Positions 43,910 through 56,830 of a stretch of 64,000 nt of DNA are shown here, in pieces. The notes below the pieces were generated by a model. The model did no database searches, was not told where the DNA came from, and saw only the letters and a program-made list of their open reading frames with translations. The DNA comes from Saururus chinensis (taxonomy: Eukaryota; Streptophyta; Magnoliopsida; Piperales; Saururaceae): NCBI GenBank assembly GCA_035235625.1, contig CP141150.1:29962756-30026755 (forward strand), given 5' to 3'. How positions within the stretch are numbered: the stretch's first letter is position 1; every line of letters starts with the position of its first letter. The position numbers and the translations under genes were made by a program.

Positions 43910-46900
43910 TGTTAGTGCCCCTAATCCAACACAAGTACAAGATGTGGTCTCCTAAATATGTAGGAATTAAACTATTTATATGCAGTGATTTAATCTAAAA
44001 GCCCATCGTAACATGCATCAATCAAACATAAATACATAATATATATACTGTTTTACGTGGAACCCAGATGGAAAAACCATAGGACCACCCTTGGCTATTA
44101 AACCAACACTAAAATATAGGTCAACTTACACACTTCAACATTACTACACTAAAAAACGCCTTTTAGATCCAATGATTATCAACCCATTGACACTTTAACT
44201 TATTTGTTCCTAGCAATTTCCTCATCTTAAAGCTTTAATCAAAATCCATCTTAATTTACTCTATCTTCAATATTTCAATGAAGTAGATCCTTGTTGGATT
44301 TGTAAATTATGTAGTTCTTTTTAACTCACAAACTTAATTCATAGATCAACCATGAATAAAGTTTTCACCTTTGTTTTAATGAATCTCTCAATATGCATTT
44401 AAGTGTAGAAGATACCCTCTAGAGCATAAGCACAATTTTTTTTTAAAAACTCTCCTATAAGTTCTTGTATTCTCTCCCAATTCATGCTTTAATAGACTTA
44501 TGTAGATTCCCCACTTTGTGTTCAATTAGGAATAAAAATCAACTCGGAATGACTTAAAATAGGAAGTTTATGTGATTAACAAGTATGATCAATCACTTGA
44601 CCAATTGGCTTGTATTTCTTTTCATGAATCTCTCATGTCGATCAATCACAAAGCCTATTGCCTCATGTTGATTGATCACATGGGATTATAGATCAATTGC
44701 TCAAGAATTGTGTATGTGTGATTTTGTACTTGAATAAACATTGTAGCCTTCAATCACTGTTGAATCTAGATTCTTGATTTTTCAAACAACCAACTGTCAA
44801 TTCTTGAAGCTTGAGCTATTTGAAGCTAGCTTTTTCAAATCTTTCAATTCTTGAAGCTTGAGCTATTTGAAGCCAACCTTTTTAAATCTTTCAATTTCGA
44901 AGACTAATTCAACTCATCAGTAATCAAATTAATCTCCTAGAATCAAATACACACAAGTAGTGACAGTTTTGATTATTGAAATTAAGCTAACACAATGCAT
45001 ATGATACATATATTCTAGAAATCTCCCGTTTAGCTATGTCATGAAAAAACTCTATAAAGTATTGAAAATCATAAAATTGTAACCTTTTCTATCAATAGTG
45101 CAATGATTTTCAACTTTATATTGATGCAACAAAGACTATCAAAATTGACTTGAAAAGCCTTATAAATCTGTGATCAACCTGCACACTCACCATAAAAAAT
45201 GAATTTATGCATATCATCGTTCAATGAAGGACAATAATAACCGCTTTGATTTTCCATCATATCTCCCCCTTTTTGTCAAAAATAGACAAAATTGAAGAGA
45301 AATAAAAAAATGATCAATTCAAGCCCTATGAATCAATTAACCAAAATAGACAATAAAGATAAAACATAATGTCATGACCTTAAAACCTTTTTTAAATAGT
45401 ATGAACGGCAAATCACAAGGATTTTTATTTCTTTCTTAAATACAAAGTAAAACAAATAATATTACTACGTGTCTACAAAATCCATAAATAAATGGCTAAA
45501 TGTCTAAGTACAAGTTTGATATCCATATGAAGATAAACAACCAAGTAATGTTGTCTCTCATGCCATATTACAATAATTTTATAAAATTACAATTATAAAG
45601 AACTAAATCTTACTAGGGTTGTAGTGTCCTCAAACCCATGCTACTTGAGTCATGGTCTCTCTAGTCCTTGCCTTAAGAACCTGCATCATAGTATACGTAT
45701 AGCCAGCGAATCGCAACCAATGATGACCAAATGACAATGGAACATCTCCTCCTTCATGTACAAATTAACTATTGTGAGCTTAATACCCTTCACTTCCTAA
45801 GAGTTACCTCATTGCTTCTATCCCTAAACCACAAAGGTAGAGAGCAACAAGATGTAACCTCTTCTATGCAGAAAGTTAATAGATACTAATATAGAATATC
45901 AGCATGCAAAACCCACTAAAAAAACACTAAAGTGTTTTTTACATGGAAACCTAACAGAAAGAAAACCACTCAACCGCTCTAGGGTGATTAATCAATGGAT
46001 TGTGAAGTTTAAAACTTACAATACTCAAGTTATTGATGTCCCAACATATTAGTCGATCTGAAGTTGACTTGGCTACCGATATCTATCTTAGTGCTTTTCG
46101 AACTTGTCTTTGTCTTCTTTTTCACTAGTGCAATTCCTTGAGAAGCTTCAGTCATAGTCCATCATGATTTAGCTCCTCCAATCACTTGTGTATGTGATGT
46201 GATTGTGACTCTCACAAATTCACTTTTTCAATTCATAAAGATGTTATGAATCAAACACTTACCTTTCAATAATTTTCTCTCATTTTTTCCTCAAAGGTGA
46301 TAGGAGGAATTAAAGAAAAAGCTCTCTATTTTTTCCTCACAAAAATTCCTCATTCTCCCTCAAATTCGTTATCCCTTGGTCCTTATATAATGGTTTAAGT
46401 TGGTTAAGGTCATTGTGTTTTAATTGGAAATAAATTATTCTTGAAATGACCTATTTCAGGTAACTAGACTATAGTATGATCGATTATTCCACAGGGTGAA
46501 CAATTGTTCCCTATTATGTTCAGAAATCCTAACAAACTGATTGGTTGTTTCAACAGTGCAATCGACTGTTCACTATTTCGGACCTAATGAAAGACTCCAA
46601 TCAATCTATTCACACGTTGATCGATCATTCACTCTTCTAAAAAAAATTTCAAAGCATATTTAAGCCCAATCAATGGCTCTTCAAGGGTGATCGATTGCTT
46701 TTGAACATATTTGGGATTTTTATCCTTTATTATTTTCTCAACACTTGCATAAGATGTTTTTTATGAAAATCCTTGGTGTTTGTGTCTATATGTGCATGAT
46801 ATTTACATTTTCGTCTTCAACCTTCAATCACTTGTATAAAATCTTCTACTTTGAATCTTCAAAACAGGTATGCTTCAATTTTTTAAGTCATTAAATTCCA

Positions 46901-46989
46901 AATTTGACTCGATGCATCACTAATCTAGTTAGACTTCACAAGACTTAAATTACACAGTTTTGATAATCGAAATATAGCCAATTATAACA
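43910..46989 (-). mobile_element. Copia (SIRE-like) remnant with two LTR-like ends
   Basis: On the minus strand the left LTR (43910-44992, 1083 bp) starts TGTTAGCTTAATTTCAATAA and ends GGGGCACTAACA. A related LTR-like block (about 45820-46989) starts TGTTATAATTGGCTATATTT, with the shared gatWatcaaaactgt word, and both contain the tacRtggaa-cc word. Between them the minus strand has aaaaagggggagatatgatgg at about 45262-45282, like the polypurine region before the 3-prime LTR of SIRE elements. No intact coding domain remains. The LTRs are strongly diverged and target repeats (agaat and catgc) do not match, so this may be two elements. Confidence 0.55.
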
Positions 46990-46999
46990 CATGCCTTAT

Positions 47000-48420
47000 C
47001 ACTAAAACAAAAAAGTTATTAACAATGCTTTTAAGTGTCACTAATAGTCATAAAAACATAGCTAATACCTATTAGCAACACTTAAAAAGTGTCACCATAA
47101 GCTTCGAAAAAAGTATTGTCACAACTACTCATTTTCAACCCTTATTAAAAAGCGTTGCTATAATACCCTTAATAGTGAAGCTTTTTTGTCCATTTAAAAT
47201 ATTTTAGTTATGTTTACTAAATGTTGCTAATAGATTAATTTATAGAGACACTTAACTTTTAATGTCTCTAAAATAATACTGATTAGCGACGTTTTATGAA
47301 AAACATCACTAATAGTCACGATTTTGATACCATAAATAATAGTGGCGCTTGTCTAAAAGCATCACTAATAATATAATATTAGCGAGTGCGTCACTAATAA
47401 GCTATTTTTTTTTTAAAAAAGTGATTTTTAGTGACACTTTTAAGTTCATCCCTAATTAGCTAAAGTTTATTTTTTAAAAAAATTGAAATTTCCTCTGCTA
47501 GGGTGAAGGATTGGGGATGGGGAAGAGGGGGAGGAGGTTCCGTATCTGGCACCGGATAATCCGCAGGGGCCGAGGAGTAGGGGAAGGGGGAAGCCGGGGG
47601 AGGAGAGAAACCAGGGAAGGTGGAAGCGGGGTAGGGTTAGCTTGGGGGTTTGGGGTAGTGGAGCTAGATCCGGCGCCAGGCTCTGCAGGGGGCTAGGGAG
47701 CAGGGGAAGGGGGGGAGCCAAGGAAGGAGAAGAAAGTAGGGGAGGACAGAGGGAGGCAACTAGACGTTGGCATCATAGCCGGATCTAGTGCATCTCCTCC
47801 TCCTCCTCCTCCTCCTCCTCCTCCTCCTCCAGTTCTAGACTCTGCGTGGAGCCAGGGAGCAGGGGAAGGGGGAGGAGCCGGGAAGGGAGGAGGCACCAGA
47901 GACCGATAGTGGAGACGGATCTAGTGCATCTCCTCCTCTGGCGCCAGATGCCGAAGGGGGCAAGGGAAGGGGGGAGCTGGTGGGAGGAGGGGAGTAGGGT
48001 GTGAATTAAAGGAACTGAGAGAAATTTTGCAAAAACAAAAAAAACCCCGCGTATGCAAAATTTCGCCTGCTATCTAAGTATTTGCGATGCTAAACCATAA
48101 GCATCACAAATACAAGCCTATTTGAAAGCCTCACAAATAGTGCCACTATTTGCGATGCTTATACAAATGCGTCTCAAATATATTTTGTTTTAAATCTAAA
48201 TTTTATTTTTTGTAATATTTATGACGCTTATGCATAAGCGTCGCAAATAGAAGGCATATTTATGACACATTTTTATAAGTGTCGCGATTAGGAGGCATAT
48301 TTGCCACACTTTTGTATAAATGTCACACTATTTTTGATGCGTCTTCATTTGCATCACAAATAATATATATTTTTTAAAATAAAATCTAATCCAAATTTTA
48401 TTTTGGTACTATTTGAGACT
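47000..48420. mobile_element. CACTA-like non-autonomous repeat with gcgacgctt motifs
   Basis: Begins CACTAAAACAAAAAAG, one base from CACTACAACAAAAAAG, followed by many short motifs of the form attagYgacRctt and its inverse (47030-47450), a GC-rich gagga block (47490-48000), and again gcgatgctta / taagcgtcgcaaat motifs (48070-48350). The motif density mirrors CACTA subterminal regions. The right end was not located. Proline- and glycine-rich frames here come from the (gga)n and (ctc)n composition. A (CTC)n microsatellite lies at about 47788-47831. Confidence 0.5.
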
Positions 48421-48477
48421 AGTCTCACGCCCCAACTTAGTGGGCTTTTAGATTTGAAAAAATAATAATAATTGTTT

Positions 48478-48540
48478 TAGTCCCATTTCGTTAGCCTCGG
48501 CTATGTGGGCCATCAGGTTTCGATCCGACGATAAACACAA
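48478..48540. repeat. Dispersed AGTCCC...gtgggcc repeat (type copy)
   Basis: agtcccatttcgttagcctc then ggctatgtgggccatcaggt then ttcgatccgacg. Decayed relatives, same strand, lie at 40287-40365, 42953-43000, 43110-43165, 48811-48865, 49421-49475, 49985-50060 and 50092-50140. No coding potential. Confidence 0.6.
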
Positions 48541-49124
48541 CTCGATGTTGTTGCAGGTAGTGTACTATTTATGACTCTTCCTTCCCTGTTTCATGCCAAC
48601 CAAAGGAGGGGCCCTTCTACCGATGTCGATCCCCCCTCTCCCTTGCTCTCCCCTCCCCCATGATGTCGTCTACAGGAGGAGAGGCTCTTTGGTGCCGGCT
48701 CCTCCCACTGGAGTTCGACAACCCCCCACCCCATACGTCCCTATATATTATTTGTAAATGTCACAAAGATAATATATATAGCAGGAGAAAATTTAAAATT
48801 TATTTATTTAGTCCCATATGTGTGCACTCGGGCTTTGGCAATTGTCAGATCGAGATCCCGTATGTGCTATTTTCCAACACATAATTATGAGTAAAGGAGA
48901 GGGAAAAGAGAGAGGCCGGCAATGATAGTAAGTAGTGACAAGGGTATGGGGGCGAGGTGGAGGCATTTTGGGCAGCAAAGATAACATAATTTTTTTTTTC
49001 ATACTCCAGCATGACTAGGGGGGAGGGGGAATAGGGGAGTAAGAAGGGCAATGGACTCTGGAGGGAGGAAGAGGAGAGGGGAGAAAATACATTTTTAGTC
49101 TCTATATATGTGTGTGTATATATA

Positions 49125-49395
49125 TTTATTTTTATTTATTATATATAATATATTTTTATATATTGAATAATATATTATTTAAAATAAAAAAATAAAATAT
49201 AAAGGTATTTGCGATGCAAACGGGTATGCATCGCCAATACCCTATGTATTTGCGACACTTAACTCTATGCATCGCAATACATAGGGTATTTGCTACACAT
49301 ACCCTTTTGCTTCGCAAATACCCTATATTTTATTTTATTTTCATTTTTTATTCTAAAATACATTATTTAATATATAAATACACATTATATTATTA
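49125..49395. repeat. Fold-back (long inverted repeat) element
   Basis: The arms pair over more than 100 bases: ggtatttgcgatgcaaacgg and following on the left, and the inverse of gcttcgcaaataccctatat on the right, extended outward by AT-rich arms (aaaataaaatataaag / ctatattttatttt). The centre lies near 49268. It could form a near-perfect hairpin, a potential small-RNA source. It shares the tttgcgatgc motif with the 47000-48420 repeat. Confidence 0.75.
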
Positions 49396-51606
49396 CCTAA
49401 ATGAATAAAATAATTTATTTATTCTCGGTTGTGTGAGCTTGGGCTTTAAGAACATTGTCAGATCGAGATTCGATGGTGCATGATGGAATGCATCATGCCT
49501 GTCCAATGAATTATGTACGTTGTCTAATTTCGATTTGGCGTCCCACAGAGACGGGGTTGACACTGATACATGCGAGCCCAATCTGACACATACTGGGATT
49601 AATATATTAAGTAAAAAAAAAATAGAATTGGCAATGCAAAAGAGCATGCAACCTACCTTTGTACTTAATTAGTTGTATACATCGTTAGATCAAAATTTGA
49701 TGCCTCATAGAGCCAAGGATCACCTTGACGCACTTGAGCCTATACCTGCACTTACGAGAATGAAAACATTAATTTAAAATTTTTAAATAATTACATAGTC
49801 TGTAATTACTTATTAAATGGTTTATTTAAGAATAAAAACCATTTATTAGATAAAATATAGGGTATTTGCGAAGTGAATCTAAATGTGCCACAAATACTCT
49901 ATATTTTATTTTATATACATTTTATTTTATATACTCAAATTTATATGATATATATTTATAGAAAAAAAATTAAAATAATTTATTAAGTCATGTTTATGTG
50001 AGACTGAGCTCACATGTGTTAGCATGAACTCTGGGTATGTAGGTTGTCCCCATTTTCCATCGAATATTAAAAAAAAAAATTTAATTTTGGTAGTTTCATT
50101 TGTGTAAGACTAGGCTCACGCCCCGGCTATGTGAGGCAAGACATAAGTGTAAGTAAAAAACGAATAAGCAAGACATTCATCATTACCACACACAAATAGG
50201 ATAAGCAAGAAATTCATATTATGATTTCAAATATCATAGTGTGACCTCACACAAGTGACTCTTGCTCTATAAGTGTAAGTTAAAAAGGTTCATAATCACA
50301 TTTAGGAGTATAACCTCGCCTCACTAGACCATAAACTACTCACTATGGATCTCACATATTTTGAGGTCTACCCCCTCCATCCACGCCAATAAGCTAAGTC
50401 CGAAAGAGGCTCATGAACCCAAGTGGTTGAAATCTTAACTTCCATAATCATCGGAACCTCTTGTATTGCACTGCGCGAGACTAGAGATCTTTTTATGCTC
50501 TAGTCTATTCGAACACAACTCTCTGGCAAGGGAAACAGTTCTACAAAACTCCCATTCCTAGAGACGTAGAAGACTTTGGTCCTATTTCATACCAAACCCT
50601 TCTAGTAACATGACTAAAGACTCACTTGAGGAGCCATATCAACACAAGGATCCCTTGTTCTTAAGTACATTTATCCATCAATTCATGGGGTGCAATCCAT
50701 TTCAAGGATTTCCACACATACAAGGGTACAACCCCAAACATCATTAATCAAAATATCACATATAATTTCATTTTAAACATTTAAGATCATGTTATTATAT
50801 CTTATAATAATAGTATAACACATGTAGCATTCATTGCTAAAGTTCATCCCAAACCTACTTACTATCAGTAAACTCATCAACGTGTCCCCCAAGTCACTGA
50901 TGACCATCGGTAACTCATTGACTTATTGAACCCCTGCTGACAATAGAATAAAGAAGTTGAAGGCATGAGATATTGACATACATCATTCTCACGACATGTT
51001 GATAAACTTGCCGATGGTCATGAAGAGCAACAAAACTATCATTTCTGTTTTAAAATCATCTAAAAACATGGTGTAACATGATATTTCATATTTAATATTA
51101 CTTAATCAAGATAATAAAATGAACTCATGGAATCGAACCCTCATTTAACGCAAGGATCATGATCAACAGAGTATTCTAAAAAGTTATGCTTTCACACATT
51201 CAATCACAATAACGTTGTAATTCAAATGCATCATGCATACATACGATGTTAAATCACACTATGCACTTAACAATCAGACCTCTTTCTGCAATCAAATAAG
51301 TCTCTACAAATCCGGTTCTTCTCCCCTTTCACTTAACTTTGCACGCCCTTTGTTCACCACTTTTTCCTCAAGGAGAATTCATAGGATTAGTGTCAAGGTT
51401 TGTCAAAGGTGCATAACCGTCCACAAAACTACTTGGAACAACTTTTTCGTGCAGTTTCATAAACCATTGGTAAAACTATTTTACAACCATTGACACGATG
51501 AAGGTTGCCGATAGTATCTTCAATACCTCATTAGTGAGTTGACCGATGTGTCAAACCTCTCTGCCACTAAAATATTTTTATCGGTAGATTCATCAATGTG
51601 TTAGTA
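49396..51606. other. Intergenic repeat-like sequence
   Basis: Holds further copies of the dispersed repeat (49421, 49985, 50092), a tatttgcgaag motif at 49866, and from about 50150 a retrotransposon-LTR-like stretch with no termini found. The large solo LTR is inserted at its right side, splitting tgtgttagta / ctcgccaac. No gene is seen. Confidence 0.4.
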
Positions 51607-53459
51607 TGTAATGTCCCTAAATTTTCTACGATTTTCTGTGATTTTCTTGCTATTTTTCTGGTCATTTTCGGCGGGAAAATGTGACGCTTCGGCGTATTTG
51701 TATTTATGTATTTTTCCCATATTTATACCCGTAGAGTCGGGTGTGGGGCTTAGTCGCAGGCCGCGGGCTTCGCTGCGCGCTTACGGCGCGAATTTTGGAG
51801 CTACGACGCGTAACCGGGAGGTGAACGCGTGTTAGGGACGTGGATGTAAAAATTAAAAAGATTTTATATAAAAATCAACTCATCCATCGGTTTTCACAAA
51901 ACCGAGTTTTCACAAAACCGACCTTCCAGAAAATTTTCACTAGACGTCCAGTGAGTTTTTGAGAACCCGAGCTTGATTCCGGTCGCTCCGTTCTCCCTCC
52001 TCCGTCGTCGGATTCCGGCGGTTCTTATCCTGATCCGCTTTGCCTCACCGCCACGAGTCCGTAGACACCGGCTATGACCGCCGCCACGGCCTCTTTGCTC
52101 CTCCACAAGGTACCAAACCTTTTTCGGGATTTTTCACTCCTTTAATCCCGTTTTTGAGCTGTGGATGTACGATTTTGACGTCGTTTGCGGCCGCTCTCAA
52201 CTAGACTTATGTTTAGTTGGCCGCTAGGGACCCATAGGCACTGGCTAGAGCCGCCGCCATGCTTTCTGTACTCCGCTGTGAGCTGCCGAACATTTGGTCA
52301 GGTTTTGTTCTCATTTTGCATCTCACTGTCCGTGAGATTGTTTTGACGCCGGTGGGTTTCCGGTTGTCGTCTGGCCACCAGTAGGACTCCGTCCAGCCTA
52401 CCTCGACCCAGTGTTGGTAGGGGGTTGCCGTTTCCGACCCCGCCCCCCTCTATTGCCTTGCTCTGCCCGATTAGACGCTTTGGGTGCGTCTCGGGTCGTT
52501 GCCATTGGTGAGCTGTGGGCCATTTGGCCATCGTGGGCTCTACCCCGGCTCAGCGACAGTGAGGGTCAGCCCCACTTAGCCCGATTATACACTCTGCTCG
52601 GAAGGGGCCGCTTGCCTTTGCCCTATATCGTGCGAAATGCACAGCTGCCCGCACCAAATATGTTGGTTGTGGGTGACGATCGGCGATGTCGCCATTTCAA
52701 TCGGCCACCACTTCCTGGCCCTAGCCTTGTTGGCCTGATGTGGGCCTTGGGTCGCCACCGTCCGACCCATCTCCCCCTATAGTGGCACTATTTGGCCGCG
52801 TGTGCATGTAGCCACGCGTGCATTTTAGGGTTTAGGCACCGAATTTGTGCCGTTTGACCGTCGGTTGGCTCTGCCATCGAGTGGAGTTGACACATAGCCC
52901 TCCACCACCTCTCCACTGTCCTCGAGCGTTGCCCCACGCTCTCCGCCCTTATGTGGGCCTTTGTTGACCGAAATCGTCGCCGTTGGGTGCTGTCCACGGC
53001 CGATTTCGACGTCTTGTGGCCGGCTGAGCACGTCTTAGCCACCGGCCGATCTTCAGTGAGTACACCCTCGATTTTTGGTCGTACTGCCACATATGTTGGC
53101 ATGACTTGTCTCCCGGCCGCCCCTAGTGTGCCGCTGTGGATCGCGGGTTTTGTCGCATTGATTCTGACACCCCGTTTGGCCGTGACTAGTTCCGGCGCTT
53201 CCTAAATCCTCGGGACAACAGCTCTCTCCACTTGGCAAAGCTATTGGCCGCCAACTCTGCCGCCGACGCCGCCACCGTCGTGTGCTCGCCATCGAACGTC
53301 ATGATTACGAGGTAGGGGAGCTTTGAACTCGTAAATTCATGATAGCATGCTTTGAATGAGTAGTAGCATGCTAGGATTGTATGATTCCATGCTTTAGATG
53401 TTAAGTAACGATCTGATTGCATGATGTACGTGTAAGCACAATTGTATGGTATGTTGAAA

Positions 53460-53680
53460 TGCATATGACATGCATGTTGGCTGTAAGTACGTTGGATGTA
53501 TGTATGTGCTAGTGATGGCTAGCGTGTTTGTTGGTAAGTTTCGTACGTTGATTGAGTATGTGCTAGTGATGGCTAGCGTGCATGTTGAAGTATGTATGAA
53601 TGTGTGTGCATGTGCTAGTGATGACTAGCGTGTATGTTTGATGTATGCATGTGCTAGTGATGACTAGCGTGCATGTTCGT
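53460..53680. repeat. Tandem copies of a ctagtgatggctagcgtg unit
   Basis: At least four copies of tatgtgctagtgatggctagcgtg (some gatgac for gatggc) spaced about 45-60 bases apart with gtatgtatg-like spacers. Part of the large solo LTR. Confidence 0.8.
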
Positions 53681-54909
53681 AAGTTATGTATGTATGACCG
53701 TATGTGTATGTTATACGTATGTGGGAGACATATGTATGTATGATGGCTTTTTTGCCTATGGTATGGATATGTGTAAGTGTATGTGGGCAGAGGTATGAGC
53801 GATGGACAGTAAGAGGTTGCAGAGGTTTTGTCTGAATTTGGATACGGTTGTGTAAGCGTATGTCAGATGACAGAGGATAAGAGTATGACGGGCAAGGATT
53901 AGAATGGATCGGTTTGGGTTGGATTGTATGTTGGGCGATTGTCAGATAGTAAGAGTGTTCATAATTGTACAAGCATAACGTACACATTATGAAGCGAAAA
54001 GTAAGCATAATCAGTGAGGTATTAAGTAAGAGGGCGACAACTGGGTTGGGCTTTGAGGAGCTTAGTGTGATGACATTTGTGTACGCTGTTTTGGCCATAA
54101 AGTAGATGGCAGAGATGTAAGACTGTAAGATTTTGGTGTACGGTAAGTTTTGATCCTGATATGGACGAGGTAAGGAAGTCTGCTGCCCTGACGAAATAGG
54201 GTTTCGATCAGGCTCAGCATCGGTTTGATCAGTCAAGGACTGTGAGTTTGTGTGGCATAATTGTACCGCATAATGTACTTAATTCAAACTTGAATTATAA
54301 GCACAACTAATGATAACGTTGTGAGTTTGAGACCTGAGGGTTCGACGGATTAAGTTCCGTGTTTGAGCTAGCCGATAATGAGTCGGCTAAGCATTTATCA
54401 TGTCTTGCCATGGTGGTTATCTTGCGGGATGTTGTACGTGTCTTTGTGTAGAGCACCGGACGTCTTTTGCTTTGTTGAGAGCGACGTATGTTTCCGATTT
54501 GGTCTGTGTGCTATGTAAGCCCAGACATTTGATGCTCTGTTGAGAGCGTTGTATGATTCCGCCCAAGAGTGGCACTGTATGTTTCTGCCCAAGTGGCACT
54601 GTATGTTTTTCTGCCCAAGAGTGGCACTGGCACTATAAGACCCATTATGGTGGGCAATTGTATGGCACTATAAGACCCCTTATGTGTGGGCAATTGTATG
54701 ACCCCTTATGTGTGGGTGTATGTTTGCGCGCTCAGATAAGTAGTATCATGGACCTACTCTTACCTATTTGATCCTGTGCCCCATGAGCACTGGTGTGCCT
54801 TACCTTCAGAAAAGTCCATGACGTCTAGTCACTCCCCGGAGGTTAAGGTGTTGCCCTAGTGACATTCTTTTCCATCTCGACACTAGAGCTGATTAGTTGT
54901 AATGAGCTT

Positions 54910-55400
54910 CAGCGGTCGATAGTATGAGTATGTGTACGATTATGTGTGTGAGCACGACTGTAAGCATATGTGTATGAGTACGACTGTAAGCGTATGAGTT
55001 TGAGAACGACTGTAAGCGTATGAGTATGAGTACGACTGTAAGCGTATGTATATGAGTACGACTGTATGAGTATGAGTTTGAGCACGACTGTAAGAGTATG
55101 TGTATGAGTACGACCGTATGAGTTTGAGCACGACTGTAAGAGTACGAGTACGATTGTAAGAGTAAGACTGTAAGCATATGAATCCGAGCAAGACTGTAAG
55201 TGTAAGTTTATGAGCAAGACTATAAGTGTAAGATGTGCGAGTAAGGTCGCACGAGTAAGTGTAAGATGTGCGAGTAAGGTCGCACGAGTAAGTGTAAGAT
55301 GTGCGAGTAAGGTCGCACGAGTAAGTGTAAGATGTACGAGTAAGGTCGTATGAGTAAGTATATGATTGTACGAGTGAGGTCGTACAAGTATGCGTATGTT
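54910..55400. repeat. Tandem arrays: gagtacgactgtaagcgtat units and a 33-bp unit
   Basis: From 54910 to about 55200, units of 18-30 bases built on gagtacgactgtaagcgtat. Then from 55228 a strict 33-bp unit (gtaagatgtgcgagtaaggt, cgcacgagtaagt) begins again at 55261 and 55294 with a fourth decayed copy near 55327. Part of the large solo LTR. Confidence 0.85.
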
Positions 55401-56830
55401 GTATGAGTATGCATACGATGGTACGAGTAAGTTTGTAAGACCCTGGATAAGGGTGTTTGTGTAAGTTTCTTTTGATGGTACGATTTTGGCACGATGGTGC
55501 CTTTGGTATGATTTTGGCACGATGGTGCATTTGGTATGACTTTGGCACGATAGTGCATTTGGTATGTTTGTATGCATAGGAGCATGATATTGATATGCCT
55601 ATCTGCTTCATGTTTGAGTTGCATGAACGCATGTATTTATGAACTTATTGAGTTCACCGTTTGGGATTTCCCCTACTAGGTATTTTCCTACTGAGTATGA
55701 AAATACTCACCCTACCATTTTTTAGCCCCGTGGTTCGGGAGGCTTTTGCAGGTGTGTGTTGGAGAGCTCCTGGAGATGGACGCTCGTTTCAGCAGTGGAT
55801 TGATTCCCGTTGACTCAGGTATATGCTTGACTCACTGCGAGTTTATTTGTGCCACGATCTGATGTATTGGGTGAGATGAGACGTTAAGATGTTTATATTC
55901 CGGACTTTAGTTTGGATTAGTCTGTGGACTATTATGGGACTTGCACTCAGGGATGCCTGGGAGTGTTTTGTATTTAAAGTCTATGATCATAGCAATTTAG
56001 TCATACGTGTGTTTTCGAGTAGCGCCTGATGATATTTGCTTTGGCCGTACGATATTTGACCGTGTGATGAAAATATTTAGATGGAAAATGGATGTTTAGA
56101 GTTTTAAATTATAAACTGTTTTATCAGGTTTTGATTTCGTCATTTTTCCTCCGATTTACAGATGTTATATTGCAAAAATTTTTCGTGAATTTTGAGGAAA
56201 ATGTGTGAAAAATCTCGGGCGTTACATAGTACTCGCCAACAAAACTTTTTATTCTAAATTAAGATTAAATAAACTTCATGCTTAACATCTTTACTACTTC
56301 CATAACAATCAGAAAAATTAACCATTTGTATCCACTTAAACTAGAAAGAAGGGGAGTCACAACAACAACAATGGTAGAAGGGGATCAAAGTTGATTTTAA
56401 ATCCTAGAAATACATTTTTTATCATTTCATGTTCATACGAAATATTATGTTTATTATTTGAAATGATAAAATTGTATTGTTTCAACAAACTGAACCATCT
56501 ATTTTTAGAGGAGTTTTGATTACAAGAAGAGATTCAATTCTGTCTTTTATATCTTGTACTAGATTGCATCTAATTAAGGACTAAGAGGACAAAATAACTC
56601 ATGAAGCCTTCATCATGTAAATGTGATATCATATGATCATAAAAACTGTATTATTGATTTTTTTCTCTTGCACTCAATTTTTTGTGGATATTGAGTTAAA
56701 GACAGGAGGTAACTAAAACTGAAGTAACACTAGACACACAAAACCAACTCAATATGCATGGAGTAAAACGCCCGACAAACCAAAGTTACCAAACAACTAT
56801 TGAAGAGGCACAAAGTGTTTTTGGTGAGTT

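Larger units (their letters stand above)
51607..56226. mobile_element. Very large solo LTR, 4.6 kb (Ty3-like)
   Basis: Starts TGTAATGTCCCTAAATTTTC and ends TCTCGGGCGTTACA, flanked by perfect repeats TAGTA (51602-51606 and 56227-56231). The ends resemble those of the 27076-29198 LTR (TGTAATGACCC and GTCGTTACA). The first third (51750-53290) is CpG-rich; the middle (53460-55580) is a run of tandem repeats; near the end ggtattttcctactgagtat followed by gaaaatactcaccctac is a word common in plant Ty3 LTRs. There is no second LTR or coding domain. The long minus-strand frames over 54900-55630 (His/Thr/Tyr-rich) are products of the repeats, not genes. Confidence 0.85.

Noticed and set aside
43910-46989. 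Intact Copia element with a 5-bp target duplication
   Set aside because: Flanks agaat and catgc do not match and the two LTR-like blocks are strongly diverged, so it may be two solo fragments.
47467-47896. Pro-rich and Gly-rich frames
   Set aside because: They are read from (gga)n and (ctc)n repeats within a CACTA-like repeat, with no conserved domain.
52298-53292. Several 60-123-residue frames in GC-rich sequence
   Set aside because: They lie in the promoter-like third of the 4.6-kb solo LTR, overlap on both strands, and none resembles gag, pol or a plant protein.
54893-55632. Overlapping minus-strand frames up to 230 residues, His/Thr/Tyr-rich
   Set aside because: They are read from tandem repeats in the large solo LTR. 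All three minus frames stay open because the repeat units lack stops, and none has a domain.
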